DNA of 64,000 nt from Rhodoferax koreense (GCF_001955695.1 NZ_CP019236.1:4154001-4218000); one strand, 5' to 3'; shown: positions 15,994-25,271, counted from the first letter of the stretch. The notes: generated by a model from the letters alone, not told the origin. Program-made: numbers and translations.

Positions 15994-17529
15994 ATGTTGC
16001 TGTTTCCCGCCATGCCGTGGCGCCTGTGCCTGGGGGCGGCCGCGGTGCTGCTGTGGGGCTGCGCCGCCGCGCCGCCATCGGCGACCACGCCCAGAGCCGC
16101 CTTCGAGGCCGCGAACCGGCTGAGCTGGGGGGCGAACCGGCGCGAAGTCGCCGAGACCCGGGCCGAAGGCGCCAGCGCCTACCTGGCCCGTCAACTGCAC
16201 CCCGGCCCGGCCGTCCTGCCGCCGGCGGTGCAGCAGCAGATCGATGCCATGACCATCAGCCAGCGGCCGTTCGAGGAACTGGTGCGCGAGATGGACCAGC
16301 GCAACCGAGACAGCAACAGCGGCACGGCCAGCGCGGGAGAAAAGGCGGCCGCGCGCCAGGCCTACCAGCAGGACATGAACCGCCTGGCCCGGGAAGCCGC
16401 CACGCGGCACCTGCTGCGTGCGCTGTATTCGCCGAACCAGTTGCAGGAGCAGATGACCTGGTTCTGGCTCAACCATTTCAGCGTGAGCCAGGCCAAGGGC
16501 AATCTGCGCGCCATGGTCGGCGACTACGAGGAGCAGGCCATCCGGCCGCATGCGCTGGGCAAGTTCCGCACGCTGCTCGGCGCGGTGGCGCACCATCCGG
16601 CGATGCTGCGCTACCTGGACAACGCGCAGAACGCGGCCGGCCGCATCAACGAAAACTACGCGCGTGAATTGCTGGAACTGCACACCCTGGGCGTGAACGC
16701 GGGCTACACCCAGCAGGACGTGCAGGAGATGGCCCGCGTGTTGACGGGCAACGGCATCGCCGACCAGCCCGCCAGCCCGAAGCTGCGGCCGGAACTGCAG
16801 GCCGACCTCGTGCGCCGCGGCCTGTATGAATTCAACCCCAACCGGCACGACTACGGGCCCAAGCGCCTGCTCGGCCAGCCGATCACGCGCCGCGGCGCGG
16901 CCGAGTTCGACGAGGCGCTGGACCGGCTCGCGCGCCATCCGGCCACGGCGCGCTTCATCAGCGAGAAGCTCGTGCGCTACTGGCTCAGCGACCAGCCGGA
17001 GCCCGCGCTGATCGACCGCATGGCGCGCACTTTCCTGCAGAGCGACGGCGACATCGCGGCCACCTTGCAAACGCTGATGACATCCCGCGAATTCGCCGAG
17101 GGCGCGGGCCGCAAGTTCAAGGACCCGCTGCGCTACGTGGTCTCTGCCGTGCGGCTGGCGTACGACGACCGGACCGTGCTCAACGTCGGCCCCATGCTCG
17201 GCTGGCTCGGCCGCATGGGCGAACCCCTGTACGGCCGCGCCACCCCCGACGGTTATCCGCTGGACGCCGCGGCCTGGGCCAGCCCCGGCCAGATGGCCAC
17301 GCGTTTCGAGATCGCGCGGGCCATCGGCGCGGGCAGTGCCGGGCTGTTCAGAACCGAAGGGCCCCAGCCGGTGGAGCGCCCGGCTTTCCCGCAGCTGACC
17401 AACGCGCTTTATTACCAATCCATCGACGCCACGCTCGGCGCCGCGACGAAGACCGCACTGGCCCAGGCGGCTTCGGCACAGGAATGGAATGGCTTCCTGC
17501 TGTCCGCGCCTGAATTCATGAACCGATAA
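15994..17529 (+). CDS. DUF1800 lipoprotein
   Basis: A 511-residue member of the DUF1800 family, whose biochemical role is not established. The start at 15994 is fixed by GGAGG at 15981-15985 and by a lipoprotein signal: a hydrophobic stretch then LLWGC, with C23 the lipidation site; the open frame runs 141 codons upstream without support. Family landmarks are the early AAFEAANRLSWG, the MTWFWLNHFSV segment, YARELLELHTLGV and the later RFISEKLVRYWLSD. It is followed after eight bases by a DUF1501 gene, the conserved partnership of these two families. An envelope location is probable. Confidence 0.85.
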   Translation: MLLFPAMPWRLCLGAAAVLLWGCAAAPPSATTPRAAFEAANRLSWGANRREVAETRAEGASAYLARQLHPGPAVLPPAVQQQIDAMTISQRPFEELVREMDQRNRDSNSGTASAGEKAAARQAYQQDMNRLAREAATRHLLRALYSPNQLQEQMTWFWLNHFSVSQAKGNLRAMVGDYEEQAIRPHALGKFRTLLGAVAHHPAMLRYLDNAQNAAGRINENYARELLELHTLGVNAGYTQQDVQEMARVLTGNGIADQPASPKLRPELQADLVRRGLYEFNPNRHDYGPKRLLGQPITRRGAAEFDEALDRLARHPATARFISEKLVRYWLSDQPEPALIDRMARTFLQSDGDIAATLQTLMTSREFAEGAGRKFKDPLRYVVSAVRLAYDDRTVLNVGPMLGWLGRMGEPLYGRATPDGYPLDAAAWASPGQMATRFEIARAIGAGSAGLFRTEGPQPVERPAFPQLTNALYYQSIDATLGAATKTALAQAASAQEWNGFLLSAPEFMNR

Positions 17530-17537
17530 GGGCTGAA

Positions 17538-18737
17538 ATGAAACGACGCCACCTTCTTGGCTCTCTCGCCGTCCTGCCGTTCGGCACCTACGCGGGCGAA
17601 CTCATGGCCGCGCCGGCCGCCCGCTCCCGCCTGCTGCTGGTGTTCCTGCGCGGCGCCTACGACGCGGCCAGCCTGCTGGTGCCGACGTCCAGCCCGTTCT
17701 ACCTGGAGGCCCGGCCCGACATCGCAATCCGCCGGCCGGGTCCCGAGTCGGATACGGCGTTGCCGCTCGATGCCGATTGGGGCCTGCATCCCGCGCTGCG
17801 TGCCTCGGTGTACCCGATGTTCCAAAAAGGCGAAGCCAGCTTCATCCCGTTCGCCGGCACCGAGGACCTGTCGCGCAGCCATTTCGAGAGCCAGGACAGC
17901 CTCGAACTCGGCCAGCCGCTGCAGGCGCGGCGCAACTTCCGCTCGGGTTTCCTGAACCGGCTGGCCACCGTGGTCCAAGGAGCCCAGCCGATGGCCTTCA
18001 CCGACCGGCTGCCGCTGGTGCTGCAAGGACAGGTCGAAGTGCCGAACACCTCGCTGGCCTCGCTCGCCAAGCCGGCGGTGGATGCGCGCCAGGCCGCCAT
18101 CATCAGCGCGATGTACCAGGGCACGCCGCTGGCCGCGCCGGTGGCCAGCGGCTTCGCACTGCGCGACGAGGTCAACCGGGAGATCGGGGCCGAGATGCTC
18201 GCCGCGAGCCGGGGCGCGATCAGCGCCAGGGGCTTCGAGCTCGAAGCGCAACGCATCGCACGGCTGATGCGCGAGCGTTTCAACCTTGGCTTCGTCGATG
18301 TCGGCGGCTGGGACACCCATGTGAACCAGGGCGGCGCCAGCGGCTACCTGGCGTCGCGGCTCGACCAGCTGGGCCGTGGCCTCGCGGCCTTCGCCGAGGC
18401 GATGGGGCCGGCATGGCGCGACACCACGGTGGTGGTGGTCAGCGAGTTCGGCCGCACCTTCCGCCAGAACGGCAACCGCGGCACCGACCATGGCCACGGC
18501 TCGGTGTACTGGGTGCTCGGCGGCGGCCTGCGCAGCAACGGCGATGGGGCTGGCCGCATCGCCGGCGAACAGGTGCGCGTGGAAGCGGCCACGCTGTTCC
18601 AGCAGCGCGACTACCCCGTGCTCAACGAATGCCGCGCCGTGCTGGCCGGGCTGTTCCAGCGCCAGTTCGGACTGAATCCGGGCCAGTTGCAGCAGGTATT
18701 CGACGGCGTGGCGCCGCGCGATCTGCAGCTGATCTAG
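17538..18737 (+). CDS. DUF1501 protein, exported
   Basis: A 399-residue DUF1501 protein. This family has an alkaline-phosphatase/sulfatase-like fold, and the characteristic motifs are VDVGGWDTHVNQGG, VVVSEFGRTFRQN and GTDHGHGSVYWVLGGG. The N-terminus MKRRHLLGSLAVLPFG carries a twin-arginine pair before a short hydrophobic stretch, suggesting export by the Tat route. It is the second gene of a two-gene operon with the DUF1800 lipoprotein. The reaction is unknown; metal-dependent hydrolysis is an inference from the fold. Confidence 0.85.
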   Translation: MKRRHLLGSLAVLPFGTYAGELMAAPAARSRLLLVFLRGAYDAASLLVPTSSPFYLEARPDIAIRRPGPESDTALPLDADWGLHPALRASVYPMFQKGEASFIPFAGTEDLSRSHFESQDSLELGQPLQARRNFRSGFLNRLATVVQGAQPMAFTDRLPLVLQGQVEVPNTSLASLAKPAVDARQAAIISAMYQGTPLAAPVASGFALRDEVNREIGAEMLAASRGAISARGFELEAQRIARLMRERFNLGFVDVGGWDTHVNQGGASGYLASRLDQLGRGLAAFAEAMGPAWRDTTVVVVSEFGRTFRQNGNRGTDHGHGSVYWVLGGGLRSNGDGAGRIAGEQVRVEAATLFQQRDYPVLNECRAVLAGLFQRQFGLNPGQLQQVFDGVAPRDLQLI

Positions 18738-18800
18738 CGGCGGGGCGGCGGGCGGTTAGAGTCGAGGCCCTTTCCCCGTTCAGCGACCCGCCCCTCACCC

Positions 18801-19655
18801 ATGAAACCACCCGCCAGACTGCAGTCCCTGATCGAAGAGGGGCTGATCGACACCGTGGTGCGCCAGCTCATGAGCGGCAAGGAGGCGATGGTCTTCGTCG
18901 TGCGCAGCGGCGACGAGACCCGCTGCGCCAAGGTCTACAAGGAGGCCACGCAGCGCAGCTTCCGCCAGGCGGTGGACTACACCGAGAACCGCAAGGTGAA
19001 GAACTCGCGCCAGGGCCGGGCCATGGCCAAGGGCACGAAGTTCGGCCGGCAGGCGCAGGAGGCGGCCTGGCAAAGCGCGGAAGTCGATGCGCTGTACCGC
19101 CTGGCCGACGCCGGCGTCCGGGTTCCCAAGCCCTACAACTTCTTCGAGGGCGTGCTGCTGATGGAACTCGTCACCGATGCGGCCGGCGATGCGGCGCCGC
19201 GCCTGAACGACGTGGCCTTCACACCGGAGGAAGCGCTGCGCCACCACGCCGCCCTCGTCACCGAGGTGGTGCGCATGTTGTGCGCCGGGGTCGTGCACGG
19301 CGACCTGTCGGAATTCAACATCCTGCTGGCCGAGGACGGCCCGGTGATCATCGACCTGCCCCAGGCCGTGGACGCCGCCGGCAACAACCACGCGCAACGC
19401 ATGCTGCTGCGCGACGTGGGCAACCTGAGCAGTTTCTTCGGCCAGTTCGCGCCCGAGCTGCTGGCCACCGCCTACGGCCCCGAGATGTGGGACCTGTACC
19501 AGGGCGGGCTGCTGCGCCCAGACAGCGCGCTGACCGGGCGCCACGAGCGCACACCGGGCAGCGTGGACATGGGCGCCGTGCTGCGCGAGATCGCCGCAGC
19601 ACGCGACGAGGAAGCCGCGCGCCGGCTGCGGCTGCAACCGCAGGCACCGCGCTGA
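18801..19655 (+). CDS. RIO-type serine protein kinase
   Basis: A 284-residue kinase of the RIO1-like bacterial group (PA4780-like). The glycine-poor nucleotide loop is SGKEAMVF (residues 25-32), the ATP-anchoring lysine K44 is in CAKVYK, the catalytic loop VHGDLSEFNIL has D168 and N173, and the metal aspartate D185 is in IIDLPQAVD. These match active RIO kinases, so it is probably catalytically competent. It lies 63 bases after the DUF1501 gene and may share its transcript. Substrates in bacteria are unknown. Confidence 0.88.
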   Translation: MKPPARLQSLIEEGLIDTVVRQLMSGKEAMVFVVRSGDETRCAKVYKEATQRSFRQAVDYTENRKVKNSRQGRAMAKGTKFGRQAQEAAWQSAEVDALYRLADAGVRVPKPYNFFEGVLLMELVTDAAGDAAPRLNDVAFTPEEALRHHAALVTEVVRMLCAGVVHGDLSEFNILLAEDGPVIIDLPQAVDAAGNNHAQRMLLRDVGNLSSFFGQFAPELLATAYGPEMWDLYQGGLLRPDSALTGRHERTPGSVDMGAVLREIAAARDEEAARRLRLQPQAPR

Positions 19656-19674
19656 CCGGGGACACACACCCGGG

Positions 19675-20271
19675 TCAGTCCACGGCGTCGAACGCCCGCC
19701 ACCAGCCATCGACGGCCCTCGGCGAAAGGCTGAAGCGGAAATAGTTGCCGCCCCCGTTGGGCGGCTGGTCCCAGCGCCGGTCGATCGGCACGCCGGCCAG
19801 GTGGCAGTACAGCAAGGTGCCGACCGCGCCGTGCGAGACGATGGCCAGCGCCCCCGTCTCGCCCTGCGAACGGTGCGCCGCGAGCAGCCGCGTGACGGCG
19901 GCCACGACGCGCGCCTGGGCATCCACGGCGCGCTCCCAGCCCCGCACCGAGCGCTCGGGCTCGGCAAAGAACGCGTCGGCCATGGCCTCGAACGCCGGCG
20001 GCGGCAGGAAGCCGGTGGCGCTGCGGTCGTTTTCGTCGAGGCCGGCGTCCTGGATGATGGAAAGCCCGAGGTGCTGCGCCAGGATCTGCGCGCCGTCGAT
20101 GGCTTTCTGCTCGCTGCTGCAGGCCAGCGCGCGCACCTCGGCCAGCCAGGGTTGGCGCAGGCCGCTGGTCATGCGCTCGCGGCCCAGCGCCGAAAGCGGC
20201 CAGCGCGGCACCGGCACCTCGCGGCTGATGACCACGTTGGGGTGGGTGATGAAGATGGCTTGTGGATGCAT
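19675..20271 (-). CDS. histidine-phosphatase (phosphoglycerate-mutase)-fold protein with altered RHG motif
   Basis: A 198-residue protein of the histidine phosphatase fold. The nucleophile histidine is H10 in FITHPNVV, but the arginine that precedes it in the usual RHG motif is replaced by threonine and the glycine by proline. The second catalytic histidine is present in IVSHGAVGTLL, and CSSEQKA resembles the CSxxxRA element. Start at 20271 (MHPQAIFITH) is preferred because the fold begins there; in-frame ATGs at 20313 and 20349 would add 14 or 26 residues. Either a family branch with a changed active site or reduced activity; substrate unknown. Confidence 0.7.
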   Translation of the reverse strand: MHPQAIFITHPNVVISREVPVPRWPLSALGRERMTSGLRQPWLAEVRALACSSEQKAIDGAQILAQHLGLSIIQDAGLDENDRSATGFLPPPAFEAMADAFFAEPERSVRGWERAVDAQARVVAAVTRLLAAHRSQGETGALAIVSHGAVGTLLYCHLAGVPIDRRWDQPPNGGGNYFRFSLSPRAVDGWWRAFDAVD

Positions 20272-20387
20272 GGCCACATCGTAGCCATCCGATGCGTCCT
20301 CCGTCTTGTGCATAAAAACAGCTTCCCGCTTTGCGGGCCTCCGCGACATCAGCTATTTTTTCAGGAGCGGCGGTGCCGATCGCCCGC

Positions 20388-20416
20388 TTGACCGTATCTA
20401 GGGTAAACCCTTAAAT
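20388..20416 (+). promoter_or_regulatory. sigma-70 promoter with small palindrome in spacer
   Basis: TTGACC (20388-20393) and TTAAAT (20411-20416) are 17 bases apart, 34 bases upstream of the small membrane-protein gene. The inverted repeat AGGGT-AA-ACCCT (20400-20411) fills the spacer and touches the -10 box, where a repressor would act. Only one copy is seen in this window. Confidence 0.55.
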
Positions 20417-20449
20417 TGGGATGACCTCCGGAAGATATTGGAGATTTCC

Positions 20450-20722
20450 ATGTTCCATGCCGTTTCCCTCAAAGAACTGCATCGCATCAAGAAATGGCAT
20501 GTCGCCCACAAGGCGGAACATCCGCTGGAATACGAGCTGCTTGACCTGGTGCTGACCTTGTGGCTCATGGGCTGGGTCGGCTGGATTCCTGCGTTGATGC
20601 TGCACGTGCTGTGGACGCTGCCGCTGTGCGCGCTGGCCATGCTCCTGCCTACCGGCTACGTGCGCCTGCGCGCCCGGGCGCACCAGCGCCAGCGGCTGCG
20701 TTGCGACTGGCTCGTCGGCTGA
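20450..20722 (+). CDS. small membrane protein of unknown function
   Basis: A 90-residue protein. A charged, His/Lys-rich N-terminus (LKELHRIKKWHVAHKAEH) precedes one long or two short membrane segments (about residues 30-68) and a strongly basic C-terminus (RLRARAHQRQRLR). The ATG at 20450 has GGAG six bases upstream; a TTG four codons earlier is less likely. A well-formed promoter lies directly upstream, so it is a single-gene unit. I do not recognise a family. It could be an inner-membrane protein with both ends in the cytoplasm. Confidence 0.65.
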   Translation: MFHAVSLKELHRIKKWHVAHKAEHPLEYELLDLVLTLWLMGWVGWIPALMLHVLWTLPLCALAMLLPTGYVRLRARAHQRQRLRCDWLVG

Positions 20723-20759
20723 TGCAAAGGCGGGCGTCCTCGCCCGCGGCTGACCGGGC

Positions 20760-21797
20760 CTACAGCAGGCCGGTGTTGCGCATCAGCTCCTGGGTTTCAC
20801 CCGTCTTCAAGGTGGACATGTCGACCGCCGGCGCCTGCAGCTCGGCCAGCGGCACCAGGTTGCGGTTCGATGCCGCGCCGACACCCACGGCGTATTCGTA
20901 GGAACTGCCGGTGCGCAGGATGTCCTGCCCGCCCTTGCCGGTGAGCCACTTCATGAACGCCTGGGCCTGCGGCTGCCGCTTGCTCGAGGCCAGAATGCCG
21001 CCGCCGGACACGCTCACGAACGCCCCCGGATCCTGGTTGCGGAAATAGTGCAGGCCGAGCTTTTCGGTGTTCTCGCCGCGTTTGGCCATGTCGCCGAAAT
21101 AGTAGTAGTGGTAGATCACCGCGCCGTCGATCTCGCCGTCGTTGACGGCCTTCATGGCCACGCTGTTGCCGCGGAAGGTGACCAGGTTCTCCTTCAGCCC
21201 CTTGAGCCAGGCCGCGGTGGCGGCTTCGCCCTTGAGCTGCAGCACGGCGCTGACGATGGCCTGGAAATCGGCGCCCGCGGGGGCCGCACCGATGCGGCCC
21301 TTCCAGGCTGGGTCGGCCAGGTCCATGATGGACTTGGGCAGGGTGTCGCGCGTGAACTTGATCTTGCGGTAGGCAAACACCGTGCTGCGCGCGGCGATGC
21401 CGGTCCAGTGGCCGTCGGCCGGGCGGAAGGCAGGCGGCACCTGGGCGAGCGTGGCTTCATCGAGCGGCGCGAAGAGCTTCCGGTTGTCGACCATGGTCAT
21501 GGCCGGCGAGTTTTCCGTGAGGAAGATGTCGGCCGGCGAAGCCGCGCCTTCCTGCAGGATCTGGTTGGCGAGTTCGTAGTCGCCGCCGTCGCGCACGGTG
21601 ACCTTGATGCCCGTGTCGCGCGTGAACTGTTCGACCCAGCTGCGCGTGAGCGAGACGTGCTGCGCGTTGTAGATCACCAGGCCATCGCTGCCCTGGGCCT
21701 GCGCCGCCAGCGGCGCGAACACGGCGGCTCCCGTGGAAACACCCAGGCCAAGGGCCAGCAGCAGGGAACGGCGAGTCGGGTCGGGGCGGGAAAACAT
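20760..21797 (-). CDS. iron(III)-type ABC transporter binding protein (FbpA/AfuA-like), orphan
   Basis: A 345-residue periplasmic binding protein. The N-terminus (RPDPTRRSLLLALGLG, cleavage near AAQAQ) looks like a Tat or Sec signal; it decides the start, with GGAGG 11 bases upstream. The mature part (LVIYNAQHVSLTRSWVEQF) and the tyrosine cluster IYHYYYFGD match ferric-binding proteins, which chelate Fe(III) with paired tyrosines. No permease or ATPase is adjacent, so it must use a transporter encoded elsewhere. It is divergent from katE, an arrangement that would suit linked iron and peroxide control. Confidence 0.82.
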   Translation of the reverse strand: MFSRPDPTRRSLLLALGLGVSTGAAVFAPLAAQAQGSDGLVIYNAQHVSLTRSWVEQFTRDTGIKVTVRDGGDYELANQILQEGAASPADIFLTENSPAMTMVDNRKLFAPLDEATLAQVPPAFRPADGHWTGIAARSTVFAYRKIKFTRDTLPKSIMDLADPAWKGRIGAAPAGADFQAIVSAVLQLKGEAATAAWLKGLKENLVTFRGNSVAMKAVNDGEIDGAVIYHYYYFGDMAKRGENTEKLGLHYFRNQDPGAFVSVSGGGILASSKRQPQAQAFMKWLTGKGGQDILRTGSSYEYAVGVGAASNRNLVPLAELQAPAVDMSTLKTGETQELMRNTGLL

Positions 21798-21884
21798 GAG
21801 CGGGAGATCCTCCAGGGGCAAGGGAACGGAATGTAAAAGGAACGAGCAGCTTGGTTCGTCCAAACAAGAATAAGTTTCATTTGA

Positions 21885-21890
21885 ATTATA
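21885..21890 (-). promoter_or_regulatory. candidate -10 box of the iron-binding-protein gene
   Basis: The minus strand reads a perfect TATAAT 88 bases upstream of the start, inside the only AT-rich patch (21865-21892) of the intergenic region. The corresponding -35 is poor, which would suit an activated or iron-controlled promoter. Confidence 0.35.
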
Positions 21891-22021
21891 GAACCGACCC
21901 CTTGCGGCCGAATTTCCTCCGCACGGCCTCCCGGTGCCGTCCTACAGATCGGGGAAAGCGGCAAACCTAGCCTAGGGCAAGGCAATCCTGCCCCCTCCAC
22001 GAATCCCCACCACTGCCCACC

Positions 22022-24457
22022 ATGCCCAAGACCAACCAGGCCACTCCCGGCAAGAACGACAAGGCTGCGGCGACCGCCAAAGCCGCCGCGCGCAATACCG
22101 ACAGCGGGCCCGCCACCGGGCCAGGCCCGGGCGCCGTGCCCGATGTCGCTGCCGAAAAAATGGCACAGACCCAGGCCCTCGCCGCCGGCATGCCCCACAA
22201 CCCGACCAAGGCCGCCGAACACGGCTTCGCCAACGGTGTCGCGCCGCAGCCCGGCGGCACGGTCGAGCCTCTGTCGCGCCTGCCCGGCGGCAGCACGCTG
22301 TCGGAAGAAAACGGCACGGAAAAAACCGGCAGCATGGCGCCCGCCGGCGTGAACTCCACCATCGAGCCGCTGGACCGCGTGCGTGTGGACTCCGCCGGCC
22401 AGCGCCTCACCACCAACCAGGGGGTGCCGATCGCCGACAACCAGAATTCGCTGAAATACGGCCTGCGCGGGCCGGTGCTGCTCGAAGACTTTGTGCTGCG
22501 CGAGAAGCTCACGCATTTCGACCACGAACGGATTCCAGAACGCATCGTGCATGCGCGCGGCTCCGCGGCGCACGGCTTCTTCGAGTGCTACGCACCGCAG
22601 ACCGAATACACCAAGGCCGCACCGTTCCAGGAAGCCGGCAAGGTGACACCGGTGTTCGTGCGCTTCTCCACCGTGGCCGGCGAACGCGGCTCCAAGGACA
22701 CGGCGCGCGACGTGCGCGGCTTCGCCGTGAAGTTCTACACCGACGAAGGCAACTGGGACCTGGTCGGCAACAACATCCCGGTGTTCTTCATCCAGGACGC
22801 GATGAAGTTCCCCGACCTGGTCCACGCCGTCAAGCCCGAGCCGCACCACGGCATGCCGCAGGCGGGCAGCGCCCACGACACCTTCTGGGACTTCGTTTCG
22901 CTGATGCCCGAATCCACCCACATGCTGATGTGGGCCATGAGCGACCGCGCCATCCCGCGCAGCTACGCCACCATGCAGGGCTTCGGGGTGCACAGCTATC
23001 GGCTGGTCAACGAGGCCGGGGTCTCGGTGTTCGTCAAGTTCCATTGGCAGCCGAAATACGGCACGCATTCCCTGGTGTGGGACGAGGCCGTGAAGATCTC
23101 CGGCGCCGATCCCGACTACCACCGCCGCGACCTGTGGGAGCGCATCGAGGCCGGCGCCTATCCCGAATGGGAGCTGTGCCTGCAGATCTTCACCGAGGAA
23201 CAGGCCGAGCAGTTCAGCTTCGACATCCTCGACGCGACCAAGCTGATCCCCGAGGAACTGGTGCCGCTGATCCCGGTGGGCCGCATGGTGCTCAACCGCA
23301 ACCCCGACAACTTCTTCGCCGAGACCGAACAGGTGGCCTTCTGCACGGCCCACGTCGTGCCAGGCATCGACTTCTCGAACGATCCGTTGCTGGCCGGCCG
23401 CATCCACTCCTATGTGGACACGCAGATCACGCGCCTGGGCGGACCGAACTTCCACGAGATCCCGATCAACGCGCCGGTGGCGCCGGTGCACAACAACCAG
23501 CGCGACGGCCTGCACCGCCAGGCCATTCCGCGCGGCCGCGTGTCCTACGAGCCGAACTCGCTCGGCGGCGGCTGCCCGTTCCAGGCCGGCGCGGCGCAAG
23601 GTTTCGTGAGTGTGCCCGCGCGCATCCAGGCGCAGGAAGAGCAGGGCAAGGTGCGTGGCAAACCGGAGAAATTCGCCGACCACTACACCCAGGCCACGCT
23701 GTTCTTCGAGAGCCAGACGCCGGTCGAGCAGGCCCACATCGCCGCAGCCTTCCGCTTCGAGCTCAGCAAGGTGACCGTGCCCGCGATCCGCGAGCGCATG
23801 GTGGCGTCGCTGCGCAACGCCTCGGAGCAGCTCGCGAGCCAGGTGGCCGAAGGCCTGGGCATCGCCCCGCTGCCCGAGCCGCTGCCGCGCGCCTTGGCCC
23901 AGCCGGCCAAGCCCGAGGTCGACAGGTCGCCGGCGCTCTCGCTGATGGCACGGCCGGGCGACGGTTCGATCCAGGCGCGCAAGATCGCGATCCTGGTCGC
24001 GCCGGGTGTCGTCGCCGGCTCTGTCGCATTGCTGCAGGCCGCATTGCTGGAACAAGGCGCCGTGCCGCGCCTGGTCGGCCCGCGCATCGGCTCGGTGGCC
24101 ACGGCCGACGGCGAACCGCTGCAGGCCGACGCCTCGATGGAAAACGAGCCCGGCTTCCTGTTCGATGCGCTGGTGCTGCCAGACGGTGAGCAGGCCGTGG
24201 CCGCGCTGGCCAAGGACGGCCACACCATGGAGTTCATCAAGGACCAGTACCGCCATGGCAAGACCATCCTCGCGCTCGGCGCCTCGTCGGCCCTGCTGCA
24301 GAAGGCGGAGGTCTCGGACAAGCTGCCCGACGGCAGCGCCGATGCGGGCGTGATCATCGCCCTGGCCGAAGATGCCGAGACCGCCGCGCGGGCCTTCATC
24401 TCGGCAGTGGCGCTGCACCGGCACCCGCAGCGCGAGATGGACCCGCCGCCGGTCTGA
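22022..24457 (+). CDS. katE: catalase HPII, large-subunit monofunctional haem catalase
   Basis: An 811-residue clade 2 catalase that dismutates hydrogen peroxide in the cytoplasm. The distal histidine is H177 ([12 protein letters not shown]), the distal asparagine is N250 or N251 (GNNIPVFF), and the proximal haem ligand is Y464 (RIHSYVDTQ). The first 110 residues form the disordered, Ala/Gly/Pro-rich N-terminal arm of large catalases. Residues about 650-800 form the C-terminal flavodoxin-like (DJ-1-type) domain, starting at [11 protein letters not shown]. Length fits E. coli KatE (753) with a longer arm. A terminator follows at 24509. In many bacteria katE is a stationary-phase gene; no such promoter is obvious here. 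Confidence 0.95.
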   Translation: MPKTNQATPGKNDKAAATAKAAARNTDSGPATGPGPGAVPDVAAEKMAQTQALAAGMPHNPTKAAEHGFANGVAPQPGGTVEPLSRLPGGSTLSEENGTEKTGSMAPAGVNSTIEPLDRVRVDSAGQRLTTNQGVPIADNQNSLKYGLRGPVLLEDFVLREKLTHFDHERIPERIVHARGSAAHGFFECYAPQTEYTKAAPFQEAGKVTPVFVRFSTVAGERGSKDTARDVRGFAVKFYTDEGNWDLVGNNIPVFFIQDAMKFPDLVHAVKPEPHHGMPQAGSAHDTFWDFVSLMPESTHMLMWAMSDRAIPRSYATMQGFGVHSYRLVNEAGVSVFVKFHWQPKYGTHSLVWDEAVKISGADPDYHRRDLWERIEAGAYPEWELCLQIFTEEQAEQFSFDILDATKLIPEELVPLIPVGRMVLNRNPDNFFAETEQVAFCTAHVVPGIDFSNDPLLAGRIHSYVDTQITRLGGPNFHEIPINAPVAPVHNNQRDGLHRQAIPRGRVSYEPNSLGGGCPFQAGAAQGFVSVPARIQAQEEQGKVRGKPEKFADHYTQATLFFESQTPVEQAHIAAAFRFELSKVTVPAIRERMVASLRNASEQLASQVAEGLGIAPLPEPLPRALAQPAKPEVDRSPALSLMARPGDGSIQARKIAILVAPGVVAGSVALLQAALLEQGAVPRLVGPRIGSVATADGEPLQADASMENEPGFLFDALVLPDGEQAVAALAKDGHTMEFIKDQYRHGKTILALGASSALLQKAEVSDKLPDGSADAGVIIALAEDAETAARAFISAVALHRHPQREMDPPPV

Positions 24458-24508
24458 CCGGTTCGACGGATTCCCACTTCCGCCACTTCCGCCACCCTCG
24501 CCATTTCC

Positions 24509-24535
24509 CCCCGCCACCCGGCGGGGTTTCCTTTT
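24509..24535 (+). terminator. rho-independent terminator of katE
   Basis: CCCCGCC-ACCC-GGCGGGG hairpin (7-bp stem) followed by TTTCCTTTT, 52 bases after the katE stop and 29 bases before the next start. Confidence 0.7.
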
Positions 24536-24563
24536 CCGCCTCCCACTCCCCGGCCACTCCTTC

Positions 24564-25169
24564 ATGCAACCGCAAAAAACACCCCAACTCCCTTCCCTCG
24601 CGCCCGACATCCGCCTCTTCGGCAAGGTCAACGACCACATGCTCGGCGAGTTCTTCCGCCAGCAGTCGGAAGCGCATGCCAACAAACCAATGGTGGTCGA
24701 GCTCAGCACCTCGGGCGGCGACGCCGACATCGGCCGGCGCATCGCCCAGGAGATCAAGCTCTGGCAGAGCCAGGGCCAGCGCGAGGTGTATTTCCTCGGC
24801 AAGACCTTTGTCTATTCCGCCGGCATCACCATCATGTCGGCCTTTCCACGCGAGCGCCGCTTCCTGACCAGCGACACGCTGCTGCTGATCCACGAGCGCA
24901 AGATCAAGAAGACGATCGAGCTCAGCGGCGCGCTGCGCTCCTGCCTGGGCCAGCTCAACGACGCCATCGCCGAAGTGGAATCCGGCCAATGGCTGGAACG
25001 CGACGGTTTTGCCCAACTGGTGCGCGGCAGCCAGGTCAGCCTCGAGGACCTCGAGAAGAAGGTGTTCACCAAGGACTGGTACCTGACCGCCGCCGAGGCG
25101 CTGACGCAGGGGCTGGTGGGCGCACTTCTGTACGACAACGACCAGGACCGCAGCTTCCTGGAGCGTTGA
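24564..25169 (+). CDS. ClpP-like serine peptidase
   Basis: A 201-residue ClpP-fold peptidase. A full Ser-His-Asp triad can be placed at S85 (FVYSAGITI), H110 (LLLIHERK) and D171 (FTKDWYLTAAEA). The Ser-His distance of 25 residues equals that of E. coli ClpP, and STSGGDADIGRRIAQ supplies the oxyanion glycines. Sequence around the serine (YSAG instead of ASMG) differs from housekeeping ClpP, so this is a paralogous, stand-alone family rather than the main protease. No Clp ATPase is nearby. The start at 24564 is chosen because the upstream open frame overlaps the katE tail and terminator. Cytoplasmic; substrate unknown. Confidence 0.82.
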   Translation: MQPQKTPQLPSLAPDIRLFGKVNDHMLGEFFRQQSEAHANKPMVVELSTSGGDADIGRRIAQEIKLWQSQGQREVYFLGKTFVYSAGITIMSAFPRERRFLTSDTLLLIHERKIKKTIELSGALRSCLGQLNDAIAEVESGQWLERDGFAQLVRGSQVSLEDLEKKVFTKDWYLTAAEALTQGLVGALLYDNDQDRSFLER

Positions 25170-25271
25170 GCGGCGCGAAGGCCGCCTACAGGGCTTGCAC
25201 CCAGGGTCCGACGCCGGCACCGCGCGCGCGCCCCGATACTCTGGATAAACCCGCCGCTGCCGGAGACAAAC

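Noticed and set aside
14809..17418. 869-codon minus-strand open frame spanning the exporter and the DUF1800 gene
   Set aside because: It changes from an out-of-frame reading of one gene to antisense of another; no start signal or domain.
21865..21892. Possible Fur box in the katE-binding-protein intergenic region
   Set aside because: Only a weak match to the 19-base consensus; the AT-rich patch is better described by the -10 box.
21674..24802. 1042-codon open frame antisense to katE
   Set aside because: No domain, Arg/His/Gly-rich shadow of the catalase gene, which has all its catalytic residues in the other strand.
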